Assembly: GCA_902783915.1 (NCBI GenBank)
Contig: CACZSX010000002.1
Coordinates: 1 to 6,687 of the forward strand
Origin: an uncultured Erysipelotrichaceae bacterium
GTDB taxonomy: Bacteria > Bacillota_I > Bacilli_A > RF39 > UBA660
Length of the DNA: 6,687 nucleotides
Reading direction: 5' to 3'
This document shows, one piece after another, positions 1-6,227 of this stretch. A program made the translations under genes and the position numbers. A model generated the notes under the pieces. It ran no database searches. It was given only the letters and a program-made list of their open reading frames with translations, and was not told where the DNA came from. Within the stretch, counting starts at the first letter, position 1. Every line of letters begins with the position of its first letter.

Positions 1-402
1 AGTATCTAATTTTATTTCTTTCCAAGTATTATTTTCATATTTTTCAATATAATAATCTGGCCCATATGTATATGTATCTTCTGAATTATTTCCTATAATA
101 AATGTAGCACCTTCATTTGTCAATGTACCACCTTTTAATACTAATGTAATAGGTCCTTCTAATTTATCTATACTTTTATATACACGATTTGTTTTATTAT
201 AGATTTGTATACCAAATATTTCTATTCTTAAACCTTTTTCATATCCACCAGGAATATTTTCATTAAGAGCATGTACTTTTGTAATATTATAAATTAATCC
301 TTTATATATTGTAGATCCTCCATCTTTTAATCTAATTATTCCTATTGGTATTATAAGTAATATAATTAATACTACTACTATACTTAATATTATCTTTTTC
401 AT
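1..402 (-). CDS. Membrane-anchored protein with Ig-like domain, C-terminus cut off by window edge
   Basis: Open reading frame of 134 codons that starts with ATG at 402 and runs off the left edge without a stop. An AAGGAG ribosome binding site at 408-413 lies 5 bases before the ATG and is formed by the last codons of the preceding gene. The protein has a short basic start (MKK), then a hydrophobic segment at residues 4-23 with no obvious signal peptidase site, so it is probably anchored in the membrane with the rest outside. Residues about 30-75 (YKGLIYNITKVHALNE, GGY, GLRIEIFGIQIY) match a pattern I recall from hypothetical proteins of Clostridia. Residues about 83-134 (GTLTNEGATFIIGNNS, YTYGPDYYIEKYENNTW) look like a bacterial Ig-like domain of the Big_14 type. 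It is the third gene of the sigma/anti-sigma unit, 2 bases after its neighbour. A role in envelope sensing is inference; no enzymatic motif is visible. Confidence 0.8.
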   Translation of the reverse strand, partial: MKKIILSIVVVLIILLIIPIGIIRLKDGGSTIYKGLIYNITKVHALNENIPGGYEKGLRIEIFGIQIYNKTNRVYKSIDKLEGPITLVLKGGTLTNEGATFIIGNNSEDTYTYGPDYYIEKYENNTWKEIKLDT

Positions 403-404
403 AT

Positions 405-1073
405 TTACTCCTTTATTATGGATTTTAATAAATCTATAAATTCTTTTTCAGTAATATCATTAGATTCTACATTAAAATTATATCCATTATAATTAAATTT
501 AGCAACAAATGAATTATTATATCTATATATTTCTAATTTAGTAAAATTAATCCTAGATATATTTGGTTGTTCAATACTTATATCAATATTACCTATTGGT
601 ATATTTTTATCTGATACACCTATTATTATTCTTCTATTATTTTTAGTATTAAAACACCAATACTCATAATTATTAATTTTATTATCCTTAAATTTAACTC
701 TAAAATAGTCCTTATTATCAAAATCTTTTGGTATAGTTAAATTATTTAATACTTCAAAATAAGGTATAGAATAGTAATCATCTATATAATTATTTGATGC
801 TTTAGTAGTATTGTTCAAATTATAATTTGAAGTCACACTTATATCATTAATATTTATAATTATATTATCATTAGTTGTAGTTTTGAAAGTACCTTTTAAC
901 ATTTCTGGTTTAGAATTTTTATAAAATATAAATACTACTAATACTATACATACTGGTACAAGTAAGTAATAATAATTAGATTTATTATTCATTTTATTAA
1001 TTATTTGATTATAATTATTTTTCTTGTTAATATCTTTATCAATAATATCTTTAAATTTTTCTTTATTAGTCAT
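405..1073 (-). CDS. Single-pass membrane protein, probable anti-sigma factor
   Basis: 222 residues from the ATG at 1073. An in-frame TTG at 1094 would add 7 residues, but ATG 1073 has the AAGGAG site in front of it and follows the sigma factor stop with a 1-base gap, so I prefer it. The layout is a charged cytoplasmic head of about 33 residues, one membrane helix at about 34-51 (YYYLLVPVCIVLVVFIFY), and a large Asn-rich outer part. The last 35 residues (FVAKFNYNGYNFNVESNDITEKEFIDLLKSI) resemble the end of DUF4367-like domains found in clostridial anti-sigma and lipoprotein-type proteins; this is recalled, not searched. No HxxxCxxC zinc-binding anti-sigma motif is present. The anti-sigma role rests on the position directly after an ECF sigma gene and on topology: the short head would bind the sigma factor and the outer part would sense the envelope signal. 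An alternative is an unrelated surface protein of the same regulon. Confidence 0.72.
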   Translation of the reverse strand: MTNKEKFKDIIDKDINKKNNYNQIINKMNNKSNYYYLLVPVCIVLVVFIFYKNSKPEMLKGTFKTTTNDNIIININDISVTSNYNLNNTTKASNNYIDDYYSIPYFEVLNNLTIPKDFDNKDYFRVKFKDNKINNYEYWCFNTKNNRRIIIGVSDKNIPIGNIDISIEQPNISRINFTKLEIYRYNNSFVAKFNYNGYNFNVESNDITEKEFIDLLKSIIKE

Positions 1074-1074
1074 A

Positions 1075-1599
1075 TTATTCACACTCCTTTCCAAAAGTAG
1101 TGCTTAATTCCTTTAATGTTCTATAAATTAAATTTTTTACATATGATTCTGTTACATTTAATTCTTTACTTATTTCTTTAATAGATAATTCTAACTTATA
1201 ATATAAATAAAATATTTTAGGTATATCTTGATTCTTTTTGTTTTTAATATATTCCCATATTAAACTCCAATCATTATTTTTAATGATTAAATTCTCTATA
1301 TTTATATTACTTTTAATAGATATTTCTTTATCATTAAATATAGAAATGGTTCTTATTCTATCAATTAAAGTATAATGCTTTTTTATTTTATTAATTGCTA
1401 TACCTATTAAAAAACTTTTAATATTTGATTCTTCAATATTCTTTTTATTTAAAATCTTCCAAAATTCTAAATAAGTATCTTGAATAATATCATTAGCATC
1501 ATTAATATTATGGCACTTTATTATTACATACTTTAATACATCAGAATAAGTTTCTTCATATATATTATTAAATTTCTTTAGGTTACTTTGGCTAGTCAT
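1075..1599 (-). CDS. ECF-type RNA polymerase sigma factor
   Basis: 174 residues, typical of extracytoplasmic-function sigma factors, which have only regions 2 and 4. Region 2 covers about residues 12-75, with the hallmark NDANDIIQDTYLEFWK (residues 33-48), which binds core polymerase and the -10 element. Region 4 covers about residues 112-166, with a helix-turn-helix at about 138-160 (ELSIKEISKELNVTESYVKNLIYR) that reads the -35 element. The start is ATG at 1599 with an AGGTGA ribosome binding site at 1604-1609. The stop TAA is followed after one base by the probable anti-sigma gene, the usual arrangement for sigma factors held inactive at the membrane. A TGAAAC element at 1640-1645 may be its own ECF-type promoter. 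The family assignment is firm; the signal and regulon cannot be read from the window. No C-terminal extension is present, so control probably comes from the neighbouring protein. Confidence 0.9.
   Translation of the reverse strand: MTSQSNLKKFNNIYEETYSDVLKYVIIKCHNINDANDIIQDTYLEFWKILNKKNIEESNIKSFLIGIAINKIKKHYTLIDRIRTISIFNDKEISIKSNINIENLIIKNNDWSLIWEYIKNKKNQDIPKIFYLYYKLELSIKEISKELNVTESYVKNLIYRTLKELSTTFGKECE
1084..1089 (-). promoter_or_regulatory. Ribosome binding site that decides the anti-sigma start
   Basis: AAGGAG on the minus strand, inside the last codons of the sigma gene (Lys-Glu), 10 bases before the ATG at 1073. It lies downstream of the alternative TTG start at 1094, so it can only serve the ATG. 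Its position inside the sigma gene implies that the two proteins are translationally coupled. Confidence 0.7.
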
Positions 1600-1617
1600 A
1601 TCATCACCTACTATAAT

Positions 1618-1645
1618 AATCCTTTAAAATTATTAAAAAGTTTCA
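1618..1645 (-). promoter_or_regulatory. Candidate autoregulated ECF promoter
   Basis: TGAAAC at 1640-1645 followed by a T-run matches the -35 of ECF promoters in Bacillota (for example the sigma-W type of Bacillus subtilis). A 16-base spacer would place the -10 at 1618-1623, where the sequence is AGGATT rather than the familiar CGTA or CGTC, so the -10 is unsupported. The -35 lies about 40 bases before the sigma ATG and right after the kinase terminator. I found no convincing housekeeping promoter here. Confidence 0.45.
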
Positions 1646-1651
1646 TTTTTT

Positions 1652-1677
1652 AAAAAAGAATTAGTTACCTAATTCTT
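1652..1677 (-). terminator. Intrinsic terminator of the hybrid kinase gene
   Basis: On the minus strand, arm AAGAATTAG (1677-1669), loop GTAA, arm CTAATTCTT (1664-1656), then more T residues to 1652: a perfect 9-bp stem followed by a run of six T. The kinase stop codon TAG (1671-1669) is the last three bases of the first arm, so the end of the coding region and the terminator overlap. It separates the kinase from the sigma operon. Confidence 0.82.
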
Positions 1678-3540
1678 ATTGCCAAAATCTAATACATAAG
1701 ATTCTGTATCATCAAAATTTATTGGGCTTCTTCTCTTATCTAATAAGAAATGTTTTAAGCATTTTTCTAATTCTTCTCTGTTAATAGGTTTTGCTAAGTA
1801 TTCTAAAAAACCTTCTTTTAAATAGTTTTCTCTCATACCTACTAATGCATTAGCAGTAAGTGCTATGACAGGTGTTTTAAAATTAGGATCTTGTTTTAAT
1901 ATTTTTAATACTTCTGTACCACTCATATTTGGCATCATGTCATCCATTAATATTAAATCATATGTAATAGTTTTTACCTTTTCAATACATTCAGCACCAC
2001 TTAATGCAGTATCAATATTTAGACCATATTTTTCTAATAATTTACATGCTACTTTTATATTTAAATTATTATCATCTACTACTAATATCTTTTTATTTTC
2101 AAACTTTAATTCTTTTTTTTCTACTACTGCTGTCATTATTTCTTTTTCTACGCTTGGTTCTTTTGCAATTATTTCTTGTGCAACATAAATTGTAAATTTA
2201 GACCCTTCACCATATATACTTTGCACTATTACTTTACCACCCATAAGTTCTATTAATTGTTTAGTAATAGCAAGTCCTAAACCAGTACCTTCTATAGTAC
2301 CATTTTTATCTTCTTCAAGTCTTTGAAATTTATTAAATAATTTCTCAACATTTTCTGGTTTTATACCTCTTCCAGTATCTTCTACGCTTATTATTAATTT
2401 ACAAGTATTTTCTTCATTTACACAATTAACTTTAAAGCCAACACTACCTGAATCTGTATATTTAACTGCATTAGTTAAAAGATTAATTACACACTTTTTT
2501 AAATTTGCTTGATCTCCATATAATTTGTATGGTAAATCTTCTGCTATTTTAACATTGAACTCTAAATTCTTATCTAATATTCTTGGTTCTAATAATTTAA
2601 CTGCATCTTCAAATAATTTTTTAGGATTATATCTAATACTTGTAAGTTCTAATTTACCAGATTCAATCTTAGATATATCCAATATACCATTTATTGTTTC
2701 AAGCAATGTATTTGCTGCTGTTATAACATCTCTTGCATTTTCTTTTGCTTCATCTAATGTTTTAGCTTCTGCTATACATTGATTAAAACCTACTATTGCG
2801 TTTAGAGGTGTCCTTATTTCATGACTCATATTTGATAAAAAATCTGTCTTAGCTTGATTTGATTTTTCTGCTTGCTGTTTTGCTATATTTAATTCCTGTA
2901 CCATTTTTAGATCTGGATTTTCTATTGTATGAAACATTATTAAAGCTGCTACTGTTGCAAGAAATTCTAGGCATATAAATTCGGGTACTAATGCTCTTAA
3001 TATTAAAACTACTACTATGAATACTAATAAGAACATTATAGGTGCTATTTTTTCTTTTAACTTATCTTTATTTATTATTGATAAGACAAATGTAGCTAAT
3101 AACATTATTCCACTTAATGCTGAAGTAATATCTACCATAACACCTCTTGTCACCATATATGTCAAATCATTAGTAACTTCTAAATATGTAGGTGTAAAAA
3201 ATATTAATATTAATACAATCATATTAGCTATCCCATAATATTTTGATATATTCTTTGGTTTAGAATAACACAAATACACTATATATAACATAAGATTAAT
3301 AAAATAATTTACTATTGCAAAGCATTCTACTCTATTCATAAACATTATTAAATTATTATCATATTTAATGTATATTAAATATACTGCTAATATACAAAAT
3401 ATACACATTAAAAGCGTATCAATTATCATAGAAAAATAAAGTGTATTTTCTTTTCTTATATTTGTTACCTTATATCTATATAAAATAAATAGTAATATAC
3501 TTAAAATAAGACCACATAATGGTATATATAAATTATACAT
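1669..3540 (-). CDS. Seven-helix membrane hybrid histidine kinase with C-terminal receiver domain
   Basis: 623 residues. The first 205 form about seven membrane helices (roughly 4-22, 35-58, 71-95, 101-117, 137-155, 166-181, 189-205) with short loops, resembling the N-terminal 7TM sensor regions of some kinases and lacking any large outer domain or PAS domain. A short coiled linker leads to the HisKA domain, where His240 in FLSNMSHEIRTPLN is the phosphorylation site. The ATPase domain shows the N box (NLLTNAVKYT, 353-362), DTGRGI (388-393) and GTGLGL (418-423). A receiver domain covers about 484-600: acidic pair Asp489-Asp490, phosphoacceptor Asp533 in ILMDDMMP, Thr562 and Lys584. All catalytic residues are in place, so it should be active. 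After the receiver comes only a 23-residue tail and no DNA-binding domain, so its output must pass through a phosphotransfer protein or partner encoded elsewhere. The start is ATG at 3540 with AGAGGTG at 3546-3552. The protein contains no tryptophan. The stimulus is unknown. Confidence 0.92.
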   Translation of the reverse strand: MYNLYIPLCGLILSILLFILYRYKVTNIRKENTLYFSMIIDTLLMCIFCILAVYLIYIKYDNNLIMFMNRVECFAIVNYFINLMLYIVYLCYSKPKNISKYYGIANMIVLILIFFTPTYLEVTNDLTYMVTRGVMVDITSALSGIMLLATFVLSIINKDKLKEKIAPIMFLLVFIVVVLILRALVPEFICLEFLATVAALIMFHTIENPDLKMVQELNIAKQQAEKSNQAKTDFLSNMSHEIRTPLNAIVGFNQCIAEAKTLDEAKENARDVITAANTLLETINGILDISKIESGKLELTSIRYNPKKLFEDAVKLLEPRILDKNLEFNVKIAEDLPYKLYGDQANLKKCVINLLTNAVKYTDSGSVGFKVNCVNEENTCKLIISVEDTGRGIKPENVEKLFNKFQRLEEDKNGTIEGTGLGLAITKQLIELMGGKVIVQSIYGEGSKFTIYVAQEIIAKEPSVEKEIMTAVVEKKELKFENKKILVVDDNNLNIKVACKLLEKYGLNIDTALSGAECIEKVKTITYDLILMDDMMPNMSGTEVLKILKQDPNFKTPVIALTANALVGMRENYLKEGFLEYLAKPINREELEKCLKHFLLDKRRSPINFDDTESYVLDFGNKN

Positions 3541-3563
3541 AGAATCACCTCTATTATAAGTTA

Positions 3564-3572
3564 ATTATATCA
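3564..3572 (-). promoter_or_regulatory. Extended -10 promoter for the hybrid kinase
   Basis: TGATATAAT on the minus strand: a perfect TATAAT (3564-3569) with the TG dinucleotide of an extended -10. No good -35 is present at 16-18 bases; that stretch is the 3' arm of the upstream terminator. Initiation near 3557 would leave a short leader that includes the AGAGGTG ribosome binding site. Confidence 0.6.
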
Positions 3573-3577
3573 CATAT

Positions 3578-3617
3578 AAAAGAAAAACGATTATCATTTT
3601 CTTCCTGATAATCGTTT
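3578..3617 (-). terminator. Intrinsic terminator of the acyltransferase gene
   Basis: On the minus strand, arm AAACGATTATCA (3617-3606), loop GGAAGAAAA, arm TGATAATCGTTT (3596-3585), then a T-rich tail to 3578. The 12-bp stem is perfect. The first arm and loop encode the last residues (Lys-Arg-Leu-Ser-Gly-Arg-Lys), and the stop TGA at 3596-3594 begins the second arm. Confidence 0.88.
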
Positions 3618-4604
3618 AGATAACAAATATGCATTAGATGAATTTATTTCTATTTCATCTAAGTGTTTAAAAGCTTCTTCATTAGTTACTACTGGTTTAC
3701 CAACCTTTGCTTTACCTATTCTTTTTTCATCTAATAAATCAAGTTTATAACCAATACTTGGTATATCACACGCACTTATTAATTCCTTTTTTAATGCTAT
3801 CCATTTCTCTTTTAAAGATATTCCATCGCTTTCTAATTCGGATCTTTTATATGACGAATATTTTTCCATTAAATTGTAATATATGGTATTCATTTCATCT
3901 ATTACTTCATCTTTTTTAGAAAATATATCATCATCTTTACCTACATATATAATTCTTCCTCTTTTCGAATAACATCTTTTCTTACCTATTTCATCATAAT
4001 GAAGTATAGTAGGTACTACAGGGCATCCTGTTTCTTTTGCAAGTCTTATCGCACCTATATTTATATCTTGTATTAACCAACATTCAGAGTTATGGGCATC
4101 TGATGCATGTATTCCATCAGTTATACCATCATCATCTAAATTCCAATAACCCTCTGAATATATAATTATATTCCCGCCATTTTCTAATACATATTTCATC
4201 TTATTATATGTTGATTTTCTACTTTCAGCACTATCTCTTTTTAAAGCAATCATACCATTAGCCCATAAACCAAGGCCACTACTAGTTTCTAATACTAATT
4301 TTTCATTACCAAACACAATATAACCATGTTTATTAACAGCATTAGCACCTAATACTATATCATCTGCCTGTCTATGATTAATTATAAATATTTTACCTTT
4401 ATTATTTATTTTTTCACTAGGTTCACGTACTAGTTTATAATCTGTCTGTGTTAAATATATCATTCTAAGTAATGGTGAAAATATTTTTCTAATTTTTATA
4501 CCTTTTTTTGATAAAGCAGTTTCTACATCATTACTCATTAAATAACTAACACTATGACTTGTGCCATTTTTTAAATCACTTAATATTTCTTTTAATTTAG
4601 ACAT
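3594..4604 (-). CDS. PlsC-type lysophospholipid acyltransferase family protein
   Basis: 336 residues. Family motifs appear in order. NHRQADD (76-82) gives the catalytic HxxxxD pair His77 and Asp82. GLGLWANGMIALKRDSAESR (110-129) corresponds to the substrate-binding block. IIIYSEGYWN (146-155) stands where most relatives have the EGTRS block, and CPVVPTILHYD (194-204) is the final block. Such enzymes move an acyl chain from acyl-ACP or acyl-CoA to a lysolipid, usually to make phosphatidic acid at the inner membrane face. The protein is longer than a typical PlsC (about 240 residues), with about 55 extra residues before the core and about 100 after it, and it has no clear membrane helix. The EGYWN form is, as I recall, shared by a subfamily in gut Clostridia, so the substrate may differ from the textbook one. 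The start is ATG at 4604 with GGAGG at 4611-4615. The stop TGA is followed by an in-frame TAA. It appears to have its own promoter and terminator. The fold is well supported; the exact substrate is inference. Confidence 0.85.
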   Translation of the reverse strand: MSKLKEILSDLKNGTSHSVSYLMSNDVETALSKKGIKIRKIFSPLLRMIYLTQTDYKLVREPSEKINNKGKIFIINHRQADDIVLGANAVNKHGYIVFGNEKLVLETSSGLGLWANGMIALKRDSAESRKSTYNKMKYVLENGGNIIIYSEGYWNLDDDGITDGIHASDAHNSECWLIQDINIGAIRLAKETGCPVVPTILHYDEIGKKRCYSKRGRIIYVGKDDDIFSKKDEVIDEMNTIYYNLMEKYSSYKRSELESDGISLKEKWIALKKELISACDIPSIGYKLDLLDEKRIGKAKVGKPVVTNEEAFKHLDEIEINSSNAYLLSKRLSGRK

Positions 4605-4627
4605 ATTTAACCTCCAAATCGTTTAAT

Positions 4628-4656
4628 ATAATATATTATTAACTATTAAAAGTCAA
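4628..4656 (-). promoter_or_regulatory. Housekeeping-type promoter for the acyltransferase
   Basis: On the minus strand, TTGACT (4656-4651), a 17-base spacer, and TATTAT (4633-4628): one mismatch to each sigma-A consensus hexamer and optimal spacing. This is the best two-element promoter in the window. It starts 5 bases after the stop codon of the secreted protein gene. I see no terminator between the two genes, so readthrough is also possible. Confidence 0.68.
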
Positions 4657-4661
4657 ATTAA

Positions 4662-5147
4662 TTACCTACTATATACCTTTTCATCATTATTATCTAAATC
4701 CACTTCTTTTGTTCTATTAGTTTGAAAACTAAAATCATATAATACATTGTGTGTAATCCATTCTCTTAACATAGCATCTTTTGTTCTATCCCAATCTGTT
4801 GGATATTCTCTTTCATAGTTAAGTAATATTTCTAATATTTTGTTCATTCTATTAATACTTCGTATTTCATATGAATTACAAATTCTCATATTTGGATTTT
4901 TATTATCTCTTCCATCTACTACATAAATATCTTCAGTATCATCATTTCTAATACTATCAATAAATTTTTCATTACCAATATATATATTACTACCACCTAT
5001 TGTTGCATAAGGTATTATGCCTTCTATAGTATATTCTTCATAATAACTAATTTGTTCTTCATTTGCTTTTATTTTAGGAGTGAATAGTAAAACTAAACAT
5101 GTTGATAAAATTAATATTGATTTTTTCTTTTTATCTAATTTTTTCAT
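4662..5147 (-). CDS. Small secreted protein of unknown function
   Basis: 161 residues from the ATG at 5147, with a strong AGGAGGG ribosome binding site at 5151-5157. Residues 1-10 are very basic (MKKLDKKKKS), 11-23 hydrophobic, and KIKA-NEE gives a likely signal peptidase I site after Ala28, so the mature protein of about 133 residues is probably exported. It is acidic and polar with no cysteine pair. The segment WDRTKDAMLREWITHNVLYD (119-138), followed by NRTKEVDLDNND, is the most distinctive part and looks like a conserved block, but I cannot attach a family name. No catalytic motif is recognisable. The gene lies between tsaD and the acyltransferase with its own extended -10 promoter and no visible terminator, so it may be cotranscribed with the acyltransferase. 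The signal peptide is well supported; the function is not known. Confidence 0.75.
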   Translation of the reverse strand: MKKLDKKKKSILILSTCLVLLFTPKIKANEEQISYYEEYTIEGIIPYATIGGSNIYIGNEKFIDSIRNDDTEDIYVVDGRDNKNPNMRICNSYEIRSINRMNKILEILLNYEREYPTDWDRTKDAMLREWITHNVLYDFSFQTNRTKEVDLDNNDEKVYSR

Positions 5148-5168
5148 ACACCCTCCTAATATTAAATT

Positions 5169-5177
5169 ATTATATCA
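5169..5177 (-). promoter_or_regulatory. Extended -10 promoter for the secreted protein gene
   Basis: TGATATAAT on the minus strand (TATAAT at 5169-5174, TG at 5176-5177), identical to the element before the kinase gene. There is no recognisable -35; the upstream sequence is the tsaD terminator. Initiation near 5162 gives a leader of about 15 bases that carries AGGAGGG. Confidence 0.6.
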
Positions 5178-5178
5178 T

Positions 5179-5206
5179 AAAAAAGTAGTAATTAATTACT
5201 ACTTTT
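5179..5206 (-). terminator. Intrinsic terminator of the tsaB-rimI-tsaD unit
   Basis: A perfect 26-base palindrome at 5181-5206 folds into an 11-bp stem (AAAAGTAGTAA) with loop TTAA, and the T-run continues to 5179 on the minus strand. The tsaD stop codon TAA (5194-5192) lies in the loop, so the first arm encodes the last four residues (Lys-Ser-Ser-Asn). The stem is AT-rich, so its efficiency is uncertain. Its symmetry could let it work on both strands, but no convergent gene is present. Confidence 0.75.
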
Positions 5207-6223
5207 ATATTTATTAACATAATTATATAAGGAATCAACTGCTATAGCATTTAATGACATATCACTTCTTAAACCTTTTATGTATGCGAAATAACCTGCT
5301 GTAGCTATCATTGCCGCATTATCTGTACAATATTTAATTGGTGGTACAGAAAAATTTATATTATTTTCATTACATAAAGTTTCAAACTTTTCCCTAAGTG
5401 CTTTATTAGCAGCTACACCACCACTCATTATTAATTTATTAACATTATATTTTTCTATTGCTTTCATAGTTTTCTTAGTTATTATTTTTACAACTGTATT
5501 TTGAAAGCTTGTAGCAAGATCTGCTTTATTTATTTGATTGCCTCTTTGTTCTTCATTATGAACTAAATTTATAACTGCACTTTTAAGACCACTAAAACTA
5601 AAGTTAAATGTTTCATCATCTAAAGGAAGAGGCAATTTATATGTATCATTACCTTCTTTTGATAATCTATCTATTTGTGGCCCCCCTGGATAGGGAAGAT
5701 CTAATACTCTTGCAACTTTATCATAGCATTCACCAACTGCATCATCTAATGTACCACCTATTTTTTCAAATTCAAAGTGATCTTTCATATAAATAATATC
5801 AGTATGTCCACCACTTACTACTAGTGATATTAGTGGGAATTTCATGTCTTCTACTAAATTATTAGCATATATATGCCCTGCTATATGATGAACTGGTATT
5901 AATGGCTTATTATATACGAATGCTAATGTCTTTGCTATTTGAAGTCCTACCAATAATGAACCAATTAAACCAGGCCCATAAGTTACTGCAATAGCTGTTA
6001 TATCATCCATAGTTATATTTAAACCATCAAACAGTTCATCTAATACCATAGTAGCACTTTCTATATGACATCTACTTGCTATTTCAGGTACTACACCACC
6101 ATATTTTTTATGAATATCCATTTGTGATAAAACAATAGTTTTTATCTCAGTATTACCATTTTTAATAATACTTGCACTCATTTCATCACAACTGGATTCT
6201 ATTCCTAAAATGTATACATCCAT
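5192..6223 (-). CDS. tsaD: tRNA N6-adenosine threonylcarbamoyltransferase TsaD
   Basis: 343 residues, the normal length for the family. TsaD transfers the threonylcarbamoyl group from the TsaC product to A37 of ANN-decoding tRNAs, together with TsaB and TsaE, in the cytoplasm. The sequence shows GIESSCDE at 7-14; the metal-binding HxxxH motif VHHIAGH, with His113 and His117; SGGHTDI (137-143); the nucleotide-binding stretch GGTLDDAVGE (156-165); SGGVAAN (267-273); and Asp301 in CTDNAAM, the third metal ligand. All key residues are present, so it should be active. The gene follows rimI by 4 bases. Only a weak AAAG-like ribosome binding site is seen before the ATG, which suggests translational coupling to rimI. 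The unusual feature is at the end: the last codons and stop form the terminator hairpin. It is normally an essential housekeeping gene. Confidence 0.97.
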   Translation of the reverse strand: MDVYILGIESSCDEMSASIIKNGNTEIKTIVLSQMDIHKKYGGVVPEIASRCHIESATMVLDELFDGLNITMDDITAIAVTYGPGLIGSLLVGLQIAKTLAFVYNKPLIPVHHIAGHIYANNLVEDMKFPLISLVVSGGHTDIIYMKDHFEFEKIGGTLDDAVGECYDKVARVLDLPYPGGPQIDRLSKEGNDTYKLPLPLDDETFNFSFSGLKSAVINLVHNEEQRGNQINKADLATSFQNTVVKIITKKTMKAIEKYNVNKLIMSGGVAANKALREKFETLCNENNINFSVPPIKYCTDNAAMIATAGYFAYIKGLRSDMSLNAIAVDSLYNYVNKYKSSN

Positions 6224-6227
6224 TTTA

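Noticed and set aside
1074..1094. TTG start at 1094 for the anti-sigma candidate
   Set aside because: The only good ribosome binding site (1084-1089) lies downstream of this TTG and correctly precedes the ATG at 1073.
1865..3238. Several plus-strand open frames of 63-107 codons opposite the kinase gene
   Set aside because: They lie antisense to a well-conserved gene whose motifs are all intact, have no convincing ribosome binding sites, and have the low-complexity hydrophobic composition expected of shadows.
3553..3558. Second TATAAT just before the kinase ribosome binding site
   Set aside because: Initiation from it would remove or truncate the ribosome binding site, and the extended -10 at 3564-3572 is better placed.
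4622..4641. AT-only dyad upstream of the acyltransferase, as a terminator or operator
   Set aside because: It has no G-C pairs and no T-run, and it coincides with the -10 region; such dyads are expected by chance in this composition.
5097..5108. Possible lipobox LSTC (residues 14-17) in the secreted protein
   Set aside because: Thr at -1 is atypical, and the hydrophobic segment continues after the Cys, so signal peptidase I processing after Ala28 is more likely.
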